A stretch of 64,000 bases of DNA from Seiridium cupressi (Eukaryota; Ascomycota; Sordariomycetes; Amphisphaeriales; Sporocadaceae), in the NCBI GenBank assembly GCA_036674765.1, contig JARVKI010000046.1, positions 1 through 64,000 of the forward strand, in the 5' to 3' direction. The notes below the pieces were generated by a model, which worked only from the letters and a program-made list of their open reading frames with translations, was not told the DNA's origin and did not search any database. How positions within the stretch are numbered: the stretch's first letter is position 1; the number at the start of each line of letters is the position of its first letter. The translations under genes and the position numbers were made by a program. Of the stretch, positions 48,372 through 56,829 are shown in pieces.

Positions 48372-48971
48372 ATGATGGGTTCGCCAGCGCGCGAAGGTCA
48401 TTATACGCCAGTAGTTCCTTCGCCTCTGAACCCAACAAACCCGCAGAGACCGACCGGGCCACAAAGAAGAGGAAGTTACTCGCGGACGGCATCACGGAAG
48501 CCTGGCGCGCCCGTAAGCCCGACACAAAGGTTGATGCGACAAAAGGCGGCGGCGGCATGGAGGTCACTGGCGTTCAAGAGCGAGATTCCTAGCATCACAT
48601 CGGCCCAAATCGTCAAAGCGGCAAAGCCAGAAGTAGTGGAAATCGCCCGGCGACAGAGCTTCGCGTCGGAAGAAACACACTTTCAGGACCAGAACGTGGG
48701 CATGGGCGATTTGGGGGAGCAGCTTGTATTTGTCGATGCGTTTGATGGAGGCAACATGGGCTTGGGCATCATATCGGTAGGCTCGGAGAAGCAACCTCTG
48801 ATTGGAAACCATGGTTATAATACCGTTGTGGTCACTGGTGCATATGATGCGCTTCCCACTCACGAGCAACGCCCGCGCCGCCCGAGAATCTTGACGAGAC
48901 AGCGGCTATCGTTGGCGGTAGGAATTCTGTGCATAGTTGGTGTCTTGTCAGCGTCACTTTCACGTCAGTAA
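48372..48971 (+). CDS. small tail-anchored membrane protein, unknown function
   Basis: Single-exon protein of 199 aa that I do not recognise as a named family. The N-terminal half is basic and rich in Pro, Ser and Arg. A region at about 65-95 (FKSEIPSITSAQIVKAAKPE) could be helical. The last 20 residues form one hydrophobic helix (LSLAVGILCIVGVLSASLS) after RPRILTRQR, the layout of a tail-anchored protein facing the cytosol. Steady codon use and the clean C-terminal anchor argue for a real gene. The second codon is also ATG. It converges on the Mit_KHE1 gene 187 bases downstream. Confidence 0.6.
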   Translation: MMGSPAREGHYTPVVPSPLNPTNPQRPTGPQRRGSYSRTASRKPGAPVSPTQRLMRQKAAAAWRSLAFKSEIPSITSAQIVKAAKPEVVEIARRQSFASEETHFQDQNVGMGDLGEQLVFVDAFDGGNMGLGIISVGSEKQPLIGNHGYNTVVVTGAYDALPTHEQRPRRPRILTRQRLSLAVGILCIVGVLSASLSRQ

Positions 48972-49157
48972 CAGCCATGACGGAAAGTAAGAGATATTGA
49001 TAGGTGAGCCTCTCGGAGGGGCAAATATCATGGAATGAGGAGAATCTAAGCTCGTCCCAACCCGCCTGAGCATATCCGTCTATGATTCGTGTGTGTTCAT
49101 ATTCCGTAACTCGTACACAGACCCGGGGTAATGTACAATTCCCTTCCGTCAGGGGTA

Positions 49158-50079
49158 TTATTTGTCCTTCTTGTCGCCCTCCTCCGACACGGCTTTAGAT
49201 TGAGCAGCCTGGGCCTTCTCATCTTGCACCTTTTTTAGAGCGTTCTCAACTTGGAAGATGGCGCGCTCGATTTCAACCTCGAGTTCGGGTACTTCCAGTG
49301 CTTCGACTAGCTGGCGCCCATGTTCCTGCGTTAACAGCATTCTTTCTTCTTCTTGCACTGCGTCTTGGCTAGATGCTTCTGTTCCAATTTTCGGCGACTC
49401 GCTAGGCGGGGTGGAAGTTGATGAAGCGGATGGCGATAACAAAGCCGGATATATCTTGTCCAATGTTGGCGAAGGGGAGAGAGACAGGAGACTGTTCTCG
49501 GAGAGGAATTGAATGTGTTTACCTCCGGCCAGCGCCCGCCAATGCGACCAGGCACGGTAAACGAGGTAGAAGAAGGGCAGATTTGGTATTCTAGAATCAC
49601 AAATCAGTTATTGCTATTTGGCACCTGCAGCTGGAAACTCACACTGGCACCAGAGCGAATGGTGCACTGATAGGCATTCCCACAATGCACCATACCAACC
49701 TCTGCTTGTGTAATGACGCCCGTTCCGTGGCCAGGGTCTGCAGGACGCCTAGTGCTTTGGTGGTGGGTATAGCCGTATCCGGATAGACAACCTCGACCTT
49801 ATCCTTCCCGACCATCTCATCGTCTCGCCGCCGCGCCGAGAGGGGAGGGACCGACTTGAGCCCCCATTCCTCATAGGGTATTCGGCGGAAGGCCTGGTTG
49901 CCGTAGTTAACGATCGTCTTCTGCCACCCCTTCTCCTTCTTTTCCCAGCCAGCCCACGTTTTCGCTGCCCACGCCGTCGTCTTGTCAACGTAGGATTTGC
50001 CCTCGGCGGACTGGGCGTTTAGTTTCTGGCAGTACAGCAGCGTCCGCCGCGTCGAGATGGGAAGGAGGTAGAGGCGCAT
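49158..50079 (-). CDS. mitochondrial K+/H+ exchange-related protein (Mit_KHE1 family)
   Basis: Predicted mitochondrial inner-membrane protein of 289 aa, exons 50079-49643 and 49590-49158 (52-nt intron). It opens with the family hallmark MRLYLLPISTRRTLLYCQ, then KTWAGWEKKEKGWQ, FRRIPYEEWGLKSVPPL, and the hydrophobic segment WCIVGMPISAPFALVPVIPN followed by LPFFYLVYRAWSHWRAL. The last 110 residues are Ser/Glu-rich and diverged, with a C-terminal coiled-coil-like helix. The family (PF10173; yeast YDL183C and relatives) is linked to mitochondrial potassium/proton exchange, although it may be a regulator and not the exchanger itself. Confidence 0.88.
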
Positions 50080-51202
50080 GGCTTAGCTCGCGATTTGGAG
50101 GGATGACGTAGCGCGCGGGACCAGTCTGGGTTCGAACAATGCGATTCGGGTGATTGTAGAGAAAGTCGGTCACTCCATTCCGAGCCAAAGGAGGGTGTAG
50201 TTGGTTTGCGAAAGAGATTTGAGTTGACGTTGCTTGCGACCTCGGTGGATTTGGAGATCTTCAATAGCAGAAAAACTGACGTCGCAATGCGCTGGCGGAC
50301 GCGAACCAGGGATACTCCACAGCTCCAATTCCTTGGAAAACTAAGCTCAAGCCTATGGCGTAGGTGACATGGGCCTACAGCCAATTAGAAGCTTGCTTTT
50401 CTGGGTCCAGAAGAGATGCCGTGCTCTAGTTTACCTAGAAAGTACAAGGTTGCCAAACCAGAACTTTAAATATGTTCAATACTAGCAGAGCAGGAAAATG
50501 ACGCTCAGCTAGTCGCTGTACCGTTTCTCCTACGTGAACAGTTACCATATATATTAGACACATTAGAGTAATTATGGAATCCAGAAAAGAGGCTCAGACT
50601 CTGAAGTGATTCTAGCAGAATCAGACAATTGGATGCAAGTCCGAGTGAATTCAGTGGTTAGTACTATGACTCGGATTAAGGAGAAGCTTAGAGATAATCA
50701 CCGATTCTATTAAAGTGGTGGTCATTAATACCTATAGATAAAGCCTATCAAGCTCTTACGACTATGCTTTGACGTCTCATGCTTACTTGCATCGTAGCTA
50801 GCGTAAATACCGTACCTTTACCTTGTTGGGCCGTTGTACTGCAGCAGTGGGCCAATTGTTACACAGCGGCGTTAGAATATACGTTATTGACCTGTTTCAA
50901 CAGAGGAGCGCGACATTAACAACTTGATTTTGAAGTCCAGGACCTAGTTTGGGAGCACAGATAATATCTCGTATTCAATTAGTTACGTAAAGCACTATCT
51001 ACGTACTAAGTGACTACATCGAGACCCCTACGTTTCATATTGAACATTGCCTTATACTTTCACCATAAAAGCCCCGTATATGCACTATACTTGAGCTTAT
51101 AGGCTTGGATAGCTCTGTCCAATGGAATGGGAGGCGGATTCGTCAGCTCGAAACGGAGCGCATGTTCTCAACTGGATTTTGATGAAGACTTGATATGAAT
51201 CA
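50080..51202. other. intergenic, partly AT-rich
   Basis: The first 300 bases are the promoter of the Mit_KHE1 gene. From about 50480 to 51100 the sequence is AT-rich with many TA dinucleotides and frequent stops in all frames, unlike the flanking genes. It may be a decayed repeat; no coding remnant is recognisable. Confidence 0.4.
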
Positions 51203-52195
51203 TCAAGATCCATTTGAAGTCTTATCTATCAATGGCTTGCATATCTCGTCAGCGATATCATTGACAGTATGCCTACCGTTTTTCTCGAGATCCGTCTCCT
51301 TGGCCAGAAGACGGAATACGTCCCCTACGCCAGTGAATAGCTCGGGACCCCAGCCACCGTAGTTTCCAAACGTCGACTGGACCTCTTCCATCTCCTTGAT
51401 CCATCTATATGCCTTTCGCTGGGATCCATACATACTACTTTCATGGACTGCAGTCACCCCTGGGAAATACTCGGCCATGTGTTGACGCAAGGGTTCAAGT
51501 ACACCCATGCGATGCGCCGTCGTGTATGCCTGTATAAAGATAGCCGTGTGGCCCTTGTAGATCCCACCAAAGCACATTTTGAGACAGCTGGCATCGCCAA
51601 TTGTGTCACCGACTTGTCGAATATTGAGAAGTGAAATAAGCTGTGTCGTCCAAGGACCAGCTATATCCGATATGCTCGGGCCCGACATGGTGATCGAAGG
51701 ACGGAACCATGTCTTATCCTCCAACTCCTTTGGCGGAAATCCAATGATCGCTCCGTCAATAAAGGTGATACCGCTTGGTGTGATAATTTCCCCAATCTTT
51801 TTGCACAAATCTGGCGAAATGGCATTTAGGTCGATATACGTCAGCGGAGGCATCAACCGACCCGATGGATGATACGCCTCGGCAACCCTTATAGCCAGAG
51901 TCAGCGATTGAGCTGGAGGGACGATGGAGAGGAAAATCGATGCTTTATCCAGCATTTCATCCAATGGCAACACTTTGACATCAAGCGATTTTGCTCGGTG
52001 AAGTGTATTCTCGCTACGGCCGTCGAGATTCGTGACGACTGGGTAGGAATAGCGAGTCAAGAGTGATGCAATGCCCATGCCCATCTCGCCAAAGGACATT
52101 ATGGCTATAGTAGGTTTCCCATGAGTGGAGCCTACTTGGTCAAGAGGAGGTAGTGGACTCATGCCAACTCCAACGAAAGTTTTATCCCCCGCCAT
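51203..52195 (-). CDS. 6PGDH/hydroxyisobutyrate dehydrogenase-like protein with DUF1932 C-domain
   Basis: Single-exon NAD(P)-dependent dehydrogenase-like protein of 330 aa. The N-terminal Rossmann fold begins at about residue 28 with TIAIMSFGEMGMGIASLL. Further blocks are SIFLSIVPPAQS, TYIDLNAISPDLCKKI, and TFIDGAIIGFPP, the position of the substrate loop in this superfamily. The second half (CLKMCFGGIYKGHTAIFIQAY and on) matches the all-helical DUF1932 (PF09130) domain, with Lys in the catalytic GGxxKG-like place. Substrates of DUF1932 enzymes are mostly unknown. It borders the proline-type catabolic cluster and has a CGG-N9-CCGA site about 300 bases upstream (52492), which suggests co-regulation. 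No mitochondrial presequence is evident. Confidence 0.82.
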   Translation of the reverse strand: MAGDKTFVGVGMSPLPPLDQVGSTHGKPTIAIMSFGEMGMGIASLLTRYSYPVVTNLDGRSENTLHRAKSLDVKVLPLDEMLDKASIFLSIVPPAQSLTLAIRVAEAYHPSGRLMPPLTYIDLNAISPDLCKKIGEIITPSGITFIDGAIIGFPPKELEDKTWFRPSITMSGPSISDIAGPWTTQLISLLNIRQVGDTIGDASCLKMCFGGIYKGHTAIFIQAYTTAHRMGVLEPLRQHMAEYFPGVTAVHESSMYGSQRKAYRWIKEMEEVQSTFGNYGGWGPELFTGVGDVFRLLAKETDLEKNGRHTVNDIADEICKPLIDKTSNGS

Positions 52196-52817
52196 GAGAA
52201 GTGCTCTCGATGATGAAGTTTGATTCAGGTAAGAAGGCTTACACGAGACCAGGGGAGTTCAACAATACAATTTTTTAAAATCGTCCATATCACCATTGGC
52301 GGCTTAAAGTTTGGTGTCTCGTAATTTACTCTCGAGCACCACTGGACTCGTTTGGCAGCAGCCTGAAATTAATACGGCGGAATATGGACTGCCCAGTGAC
52401 CCTGTGCTGATAACTTAATATTTGTCCCTAACCGAGATACCCGAGAATCTTGATTCGGGTTACCTCAACCGAGGGGCAAGGAGGACGATATCGGAATGTC
52501 AAGCCGAGTTGGCTAGCCTCCAGTCATTCAACGCTCGCTGATGACCCCGACTCGGCACGGCTGTCACAAATGGCGATAAACTGAATTGAATATCCACTAC
52601 CACATGGCATATCATTGTGCCCGATAGCGCACGCTAGCGTTCATGCCGGTCAGTACTGTTGTTGGCCGTTGATAAAGGGTCACGCGTATAGTGGCGTATG
52701 ACAACCCCCTGGAGGATTGACCACCGAGAACAGAGGAACTCTAGGTACGGAGCCCTCGATCATGCATCGGGATTTTTGTGTGAATATGACGCCACGTTCA
52801 TTTGATTATTATCATAA
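52196..52817. other. upstream region of the DUF1932 gene
   Basis: Promoter of the DUF1932 gene and the region where the rest of the lost aminotransferase would have been. No further aminotransferase homology was seen in any frame. Confidence 0.45.
52492..52506. promoter_or_regulatory. CGG-N9-CCG palindrome, candidate Zn2Cys6 site
   Basis: CGG AATGTCAAG CCG followed by A, about 300 bases upstream of the DUF1932 gene. The spacing is the same as at 53378 and 61973. Confidence 0.35.
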
Positions 52818-53244
52818 TTATTGCCTCAATGTCATCTTTAGGAGATGTGCTTGTATGATCGGATTTGAATCGATCACAAGTGGCTTTCCTTCTTGTAGAT
52901 GAGCAGCTCTCAAAGTACCAATCTTTCCTTTAGCTGTTTTATATAGAATATTCAGGGGCATCATAGCATAATAGGTGTGTTGATTCAATGACTCGAATTC
53001 ATGATATTGACCCTTCTCGGTCCTGTATACACCAGCGCCAAGATCAACTTTTGACGGGGACTTACTTGTCACTATGTCCCTGATGTGTGAGGTCAAGCAT
53101 TGGGTCCCTTAGACCATGACCTACCCATGAAAAGATACCTGGCTTCGTCGAAACACCCCTGGTCGACATTCTTCCCAATGTTGCCAAAGTGCTCCTCACG
53201 ACGAACATAGGACTGCGGATTGACATCGAAGATTGAGAGACCAT
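52818..53244 (-). pseudogene. remnant of mitochondrial aspartate aminotransferase (N-terminal part)
   Basis: The minus strand starts with an Arg/Ser-rich presequence-like segment (MVSQSSMSIRSPMFVVRST) and continues FSWVGHGLRDPMLDLTHQG, then SPSKVDLGAGVYRTEKG, which corresponds to the N-terminal arm and first strand of class I aspartate aminotransferases. Between the two parts a 4-nt excess (TAAG at about 53062) shifts the frame and creates a stop. A later piece, EGKPLVIDS, fits the next family block after a probable intron. Shortly after it the homology ends. The PLP-lysine domain and everything else are missing, so no working enzyme can be made. It is divergently arranged with ProDH. Similarity is short but in the right order. 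Confidence 0.55.
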
Positions 53245-53657
53245 TAATCAATCACGCTGACAGGCATATTTCTTTCGCATTGCCTATTGATGCCCCCAGA
53301 AAATAGGCTGGGGTGGTATACCCACCTAAGACTATACGGGAGCAACGCCCGGAAACCCGCGTCTCTACATCACAACTCGGAGTCTGTTTCCGACGTCGGA
53401 CCGAATTTGGGTGCTAGACGACGAGTCTTAGCCACTTACATTGCAGATCTCCTGCAAACTATATCAAGAACTGACATTGTGAGATGGCAAAGAGGGGTTA
53501 CTACCTGTCGATCGGTTGATAAACCCATGGCCTACTCAGGTGTATACTGCTCGAAGTTATTGCCATATTCAAACTCAAGGTCCCCGTGAGGTTTGGAGGA
53601 CCTGATATACATAATTTGAATATTAGTTTACTTGTGAGATTGACCACTATTATCACG
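53245..53657. promoter_or_regulatory. divergent promoter between the AspAT remnant and ProDH
   Basis: Region of 413 bases that would have driven both genes. It contains a dense cluster of CGG/CCG triplets at 53378-53403. Confidence 0.4.
53378..53392. promoter_or_regulatory. CGG-N9-CCG palindrome, candidate Zn2Cys6 site
   Basis: CGG AGTCTGTTT CCG followed by A, about 270 bases upstream of the ProDH ATG. Two more triplets (CGG at 53397 and CCG at 53401) follow at once. Confidence 0.4.
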
Positions 53658-55149
53658 ATGCGTCTTTCCAGAACTTTGATGGCCCGAGGCTTCGCCAGCT
53701 TAGACAATACAACACCCCGGGCAGGTCGACAACGGGCGAACAACTCCCGTGCATTCTACTCGACCGGTGTCCGTATGAATTTTACCTCGACAAGATTGCC
53801 CCCTTTTTCCATTATGCCGGCATCTATACTTTTTCGCTCATACGTCCTCACTTCAGTTCTGGCATCGCCAAGGATACTCAAACTATGTCTTCCCCTTATG
53901 ACCAAGATGGCTAACTCCAATTCCGCCCTTCTCAACCCTGATCGAAATCATGTGCTTCATTTTATTACTCGTCGACTCTGGTTTGACCACTTTGTAGCTG
54001 GTGAAAATGCAATAGAGGTGCGACAAACAGTCAACGATGTTAAGAAGATGGGTTACAAGGGTGTCATCCTTGGGTATGCCAGAGAAGTCAACGTCACCGG
54101 TGGTGACACCAATTTTGAGTCGCCGAATCCAGTCGGCAACAACCCTGACGCAGCCTATGTGGAAGAATGGAAGAATGGAACTCTGAAGACCTTGAGTCTC
54201 ATTGGGAAGGGGGACTTTTTGGCTGTCAAGTCAGTTGCATTCGTCACAGCCTTGTTTGTGTATGTGTCACTAAGATCAGCTTCACAGATTCTCGGGAGCT
54301 GGAGACGCAACGCTCGATGCAATGGCCTGTGGAGATGACCCTCCTCAGCATATGTGGGAAGCAATGGAGGAGATCTGCGATGCTGCTGCCAGGCAAGGCA
54401 GCCGGCTTTGGGTTGACGCGGAACAGCAAGATTTGCAGCCCACGATTGATGAGTGGACGATACGCCTGATGCGCAAGTGCAACAAGGGCGGAACGGCGCT
54501 CGTGTACACGACAATGCAGGCATATCTGAAACGCACGACGGACAACATTGGGCGGCATCTCCGGCTCGCTCAGGATGAGGGCTGGATTTTAGCTGTCAAG
54601 CTTGTGCGAGGCGCGTATATTGCGACCGAGCAGCGTTGCCTCATCCACGACACGATTCAAGACACACATAGTGCATACGATACCATCGCCAAAAACATGC
54701 TCCGACAGGAATACCCCGGGGTACCATCGAGCAAGCCTTATCCTCGCTCCGAATTATTCCTCGCCACACACAATGAGGACAGCATCAAGCTAGCATGGTC
54801 CATTCAAACCTCGCTCGTCCAGGCAGGCCGGCCCACCGTGGAACTTGGCTTTGGCCAACTCCAGGGCATGGCAGACGAGGTGGGCTGTAGCCTGGTTCAG
54901 TTGTGCCAGGATGACAAGTCGGACAACACAGTGGCTCGGCAGGCAATAGAGGAAGCTCGCCGCCCGGGAACACCGAATGCGTTCAAGTGTCTGTCATGGG
55001 GATCGACACGAGAATGCCTCCAGTTCCTCCTGCGCCGGGTGCATGAGAACGCCGATGCATTTGGAAGAACCAAGTTCTGGGCAATGAGCTTGAGGTCCGA
55101 GATCCTGCGGCGATTCAAAAACTTGACCCGTTTTGGAACAACGCGATAG
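53658..55149 (+). CDS. proline dehydrogenase (proline oxidase) family, mitochondrial
   Basis: FAD-dependent oxidation of proline, or a ring-substituted proline, to the pyrroline carboxylate; 477 aa. Exons 53658-54229 and 54288-55149 (58-nt intron). The ATG opens an Arg-rich presequence (MRLSRTLMARGFASLD). Barrel motifs: GYKGVILGYAREV, FLAVKFSGAGDATLDAM over the splice, WVDAEQQDLQ, YTTMQAYLKRT, VKLVRGAYI, LATHNEDS and ELGFGQLQGMAD. The substrate-carboxylate arginine pair is Arg440-Arg441 in LLRRVHEN. Residue 425, 15 before Arg440, is Cys (FKCLSWGS); bacterial PutA and human PRODH have Tyr there. The frame is open upstream only to a GTG. The neighbouring P5CDH, RidA and regulator point to a catabolic unit. 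Confidence 0.9.
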
Positions 55150-55623
55150 CCCACGATCCTAAGGTTCGTAAAAGCCGAGGGCCATCGCAGCATGTACTTA
55201 TGCAGAGTTGAGATTGTGTCTTCGCGAGACTTGTGTCACGACTCCTTGCCATGCATTAAATCGAGACTTCCTACTACGCCCCAAAATCTCCAATGGATGA
55301 GAATGAGAAGCCTGAGAAAACATGGGAAAAGTAAACAGTAATCTCAAACTTGTGTCCTCTATACTCTGTAAGTAGTGGCTAGTTGTGTCCGGGAGATTTT
55401 GGTTAATAGTATGAACCCGGCCATGAACGCTTCCGGCCCTCGATATTGTGGTGGCTGGTCAAGTGGCTGGTATTAGAAGGAGGAATCATGTTTTATGTAG
55501 TCAAATGCCAGCTGAAGTCGGGTTGAAACAGACGCAAATATATAAACATCGGGAATACTACGTTGCTAAATCGGTAATTAACAGTTCAACGTGAAACGCC
55601 TATCTAGAAATCAGTTGCTGCCG
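55150..55623. other. convergent intergenic
   Basis: Between the ends of ProDH (+) and the flavin reductase gene (-). AT-rich; no gene seen. Confidence 0.5.
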
Positions 55624-56583
55624 TCATATATACTTCTTTAGACCTTTCTTTTCGTCTTCTAATTCTGTAGCCAGGGAGGGGCGAGGCAGTTCAAACGTCT
55701 CACGCACGCGGCCGTAGGAGATACCACCAAGTTGGACCAATGGTCGCAAGACCTCGAGATCGACATTCTCCCGAGTTATGTCTATTGCATCCTCTCGTGC
55801 CCAGAATCTTTTGGCCTCAATGATGGCCAAAGAACCAGCTGGTTTTCCCTGCTCCGCGTGCCTGTGGTAATCAAGGCTCTTCATCTCGAGCAGCTTGCCC
55901 TCAATGGAGAATATAGCTTCCTGGACTCTCTTAGGAGCTACAGTGGTAGAGTCCGCTGGCGTTAGACCGGAAAGCCCCCATTCGGACGTCCCATAAGGAA
56001 CGTCAAGCGACGTAGCATTAGCAGCTTCGACGAAATGATCTGATAGAATATTGATCACACATTCTCCGGTTTCCTCTAGGTTCCTTTGCGTATCCTTGGG
56101 CCTGCTAGGCCGCGCGGAGAAGCCTATCACGAGAATAACCGGATCATGATCAACCACCTGGAAGTAACTGAACGGCGCTAGGTTGGACACGCCGTCCTTC
56201 GAGACTGTGCTAACAAAGCTCACGGGCCGCGGGATTGCGGATACGAGGAGTTTATAATTTGAGATCATGCGCCGGCCATCTGTTGCTGGATCGATCTCAA
56301 CATGAGACTTAGCCTTGGAGGATGCATCAGTCGCGCCATCGCCATACTTCCAGTCTGGGGCTGGGGTTTGAGTGGTGACAATTGGTGAAGTCGGATCAAA
56401 TTTCTCCCTTGAAGCCTCGATACTTTTGGATTCTTTCAAGGTTGGTACGAGGACGAAAGGGTTTGCAGCCGGGGCCTTGGTGCTTTGCATTCGTGCAGGT
56501 GGACTCAGTGGTAGCGAAGTGTTAGAGATGATACGTCCGATGCTCGTGCTAAGGGACTGCGGTCTGATTCGTGGGCTTTTCAT
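55624..56583 (-). CDS. flavin reductase-like FMN-binding protein, probably mitochondrial
   Basis: Single-exon protein of 319 aa. The ATG at 56583 was chosen because the longer frame upstream begins only with TTG. The first 45 residues are rich in Arg, Ser and Pro without acidic residues (MKSPRIRPQSLSTSIGRI), like an import signal. The FMN-binding split-barrel domain (PF01613 type) runs from about 105 to 290: KLLVSAIPRPVSFVSTVSKD, NLAPFSYFQVVDHDPVILVI, TQRNLEETGECVINILSD and FSIEGKLLEM. A C-terminal extension contains LVQLGGISYGRVRETFELPRP, seen in eukaryotic members. The reaction is unknown. The domain binds FMN and may reduce free flavin or act on a small substrate. It sits inside the proline-type cluster. 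Confidence 0.85.
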   Translation of the reverse strand: MKSPRIRPQSLSTSIGRIISNTSLPLSPPARMQSTKAPAANPFVLVPTLKESKSIEASREKFDPTSPIVTTQTPAPDWKYGDGATDASSKAKSHVEIDPATDGRRMISNYKLLVSAIPRPVSFVSTVSKDGVSNLAPFSYFQVVDHDPVILVIGFSARPSRPKDTQRNLEETGECVINILSDHFVEAANATSLDVPYGTSEWGLSGLTPADSTTVAPKRVQEAIFSIEGKLLEMKSLDYHRHAEQGKPAGSLAIIEAKRFWAREDAIDITRENVDLEVLRPLVQLGGISYGRVRETFELPRPSLATELEDEKKGLKKYI

Positions 56584-56829
56584 AGCGGCAAACCTTTGCG
56601 TTTGTTGAGTTTCTGCAATTGGAGGGAATTTGCCAAGAACCAAGAGGGAGAGCAGACTGGCGACAGCTGAGAAAATATGTCGGATTATGATTCATATGGG
56701 TTGTGCTCCAGGAAGCCGAAATACGTAATGTCTGATATAGCGTTCGTCTTGAAGGTCATCTGCAGCATCTTGATGAGCAATGCTCATCCCCAGTGTTCGA
56801 GGGCTTCGGGATGGCATCCCGGTGGAGGG

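Noticed and set aside
50110..50160. Possible tRNA B-box (GGTTCGAAC) near 50129
   Set aside because: No matching acceptor stem, A-box or anticodon arm could be built around it.
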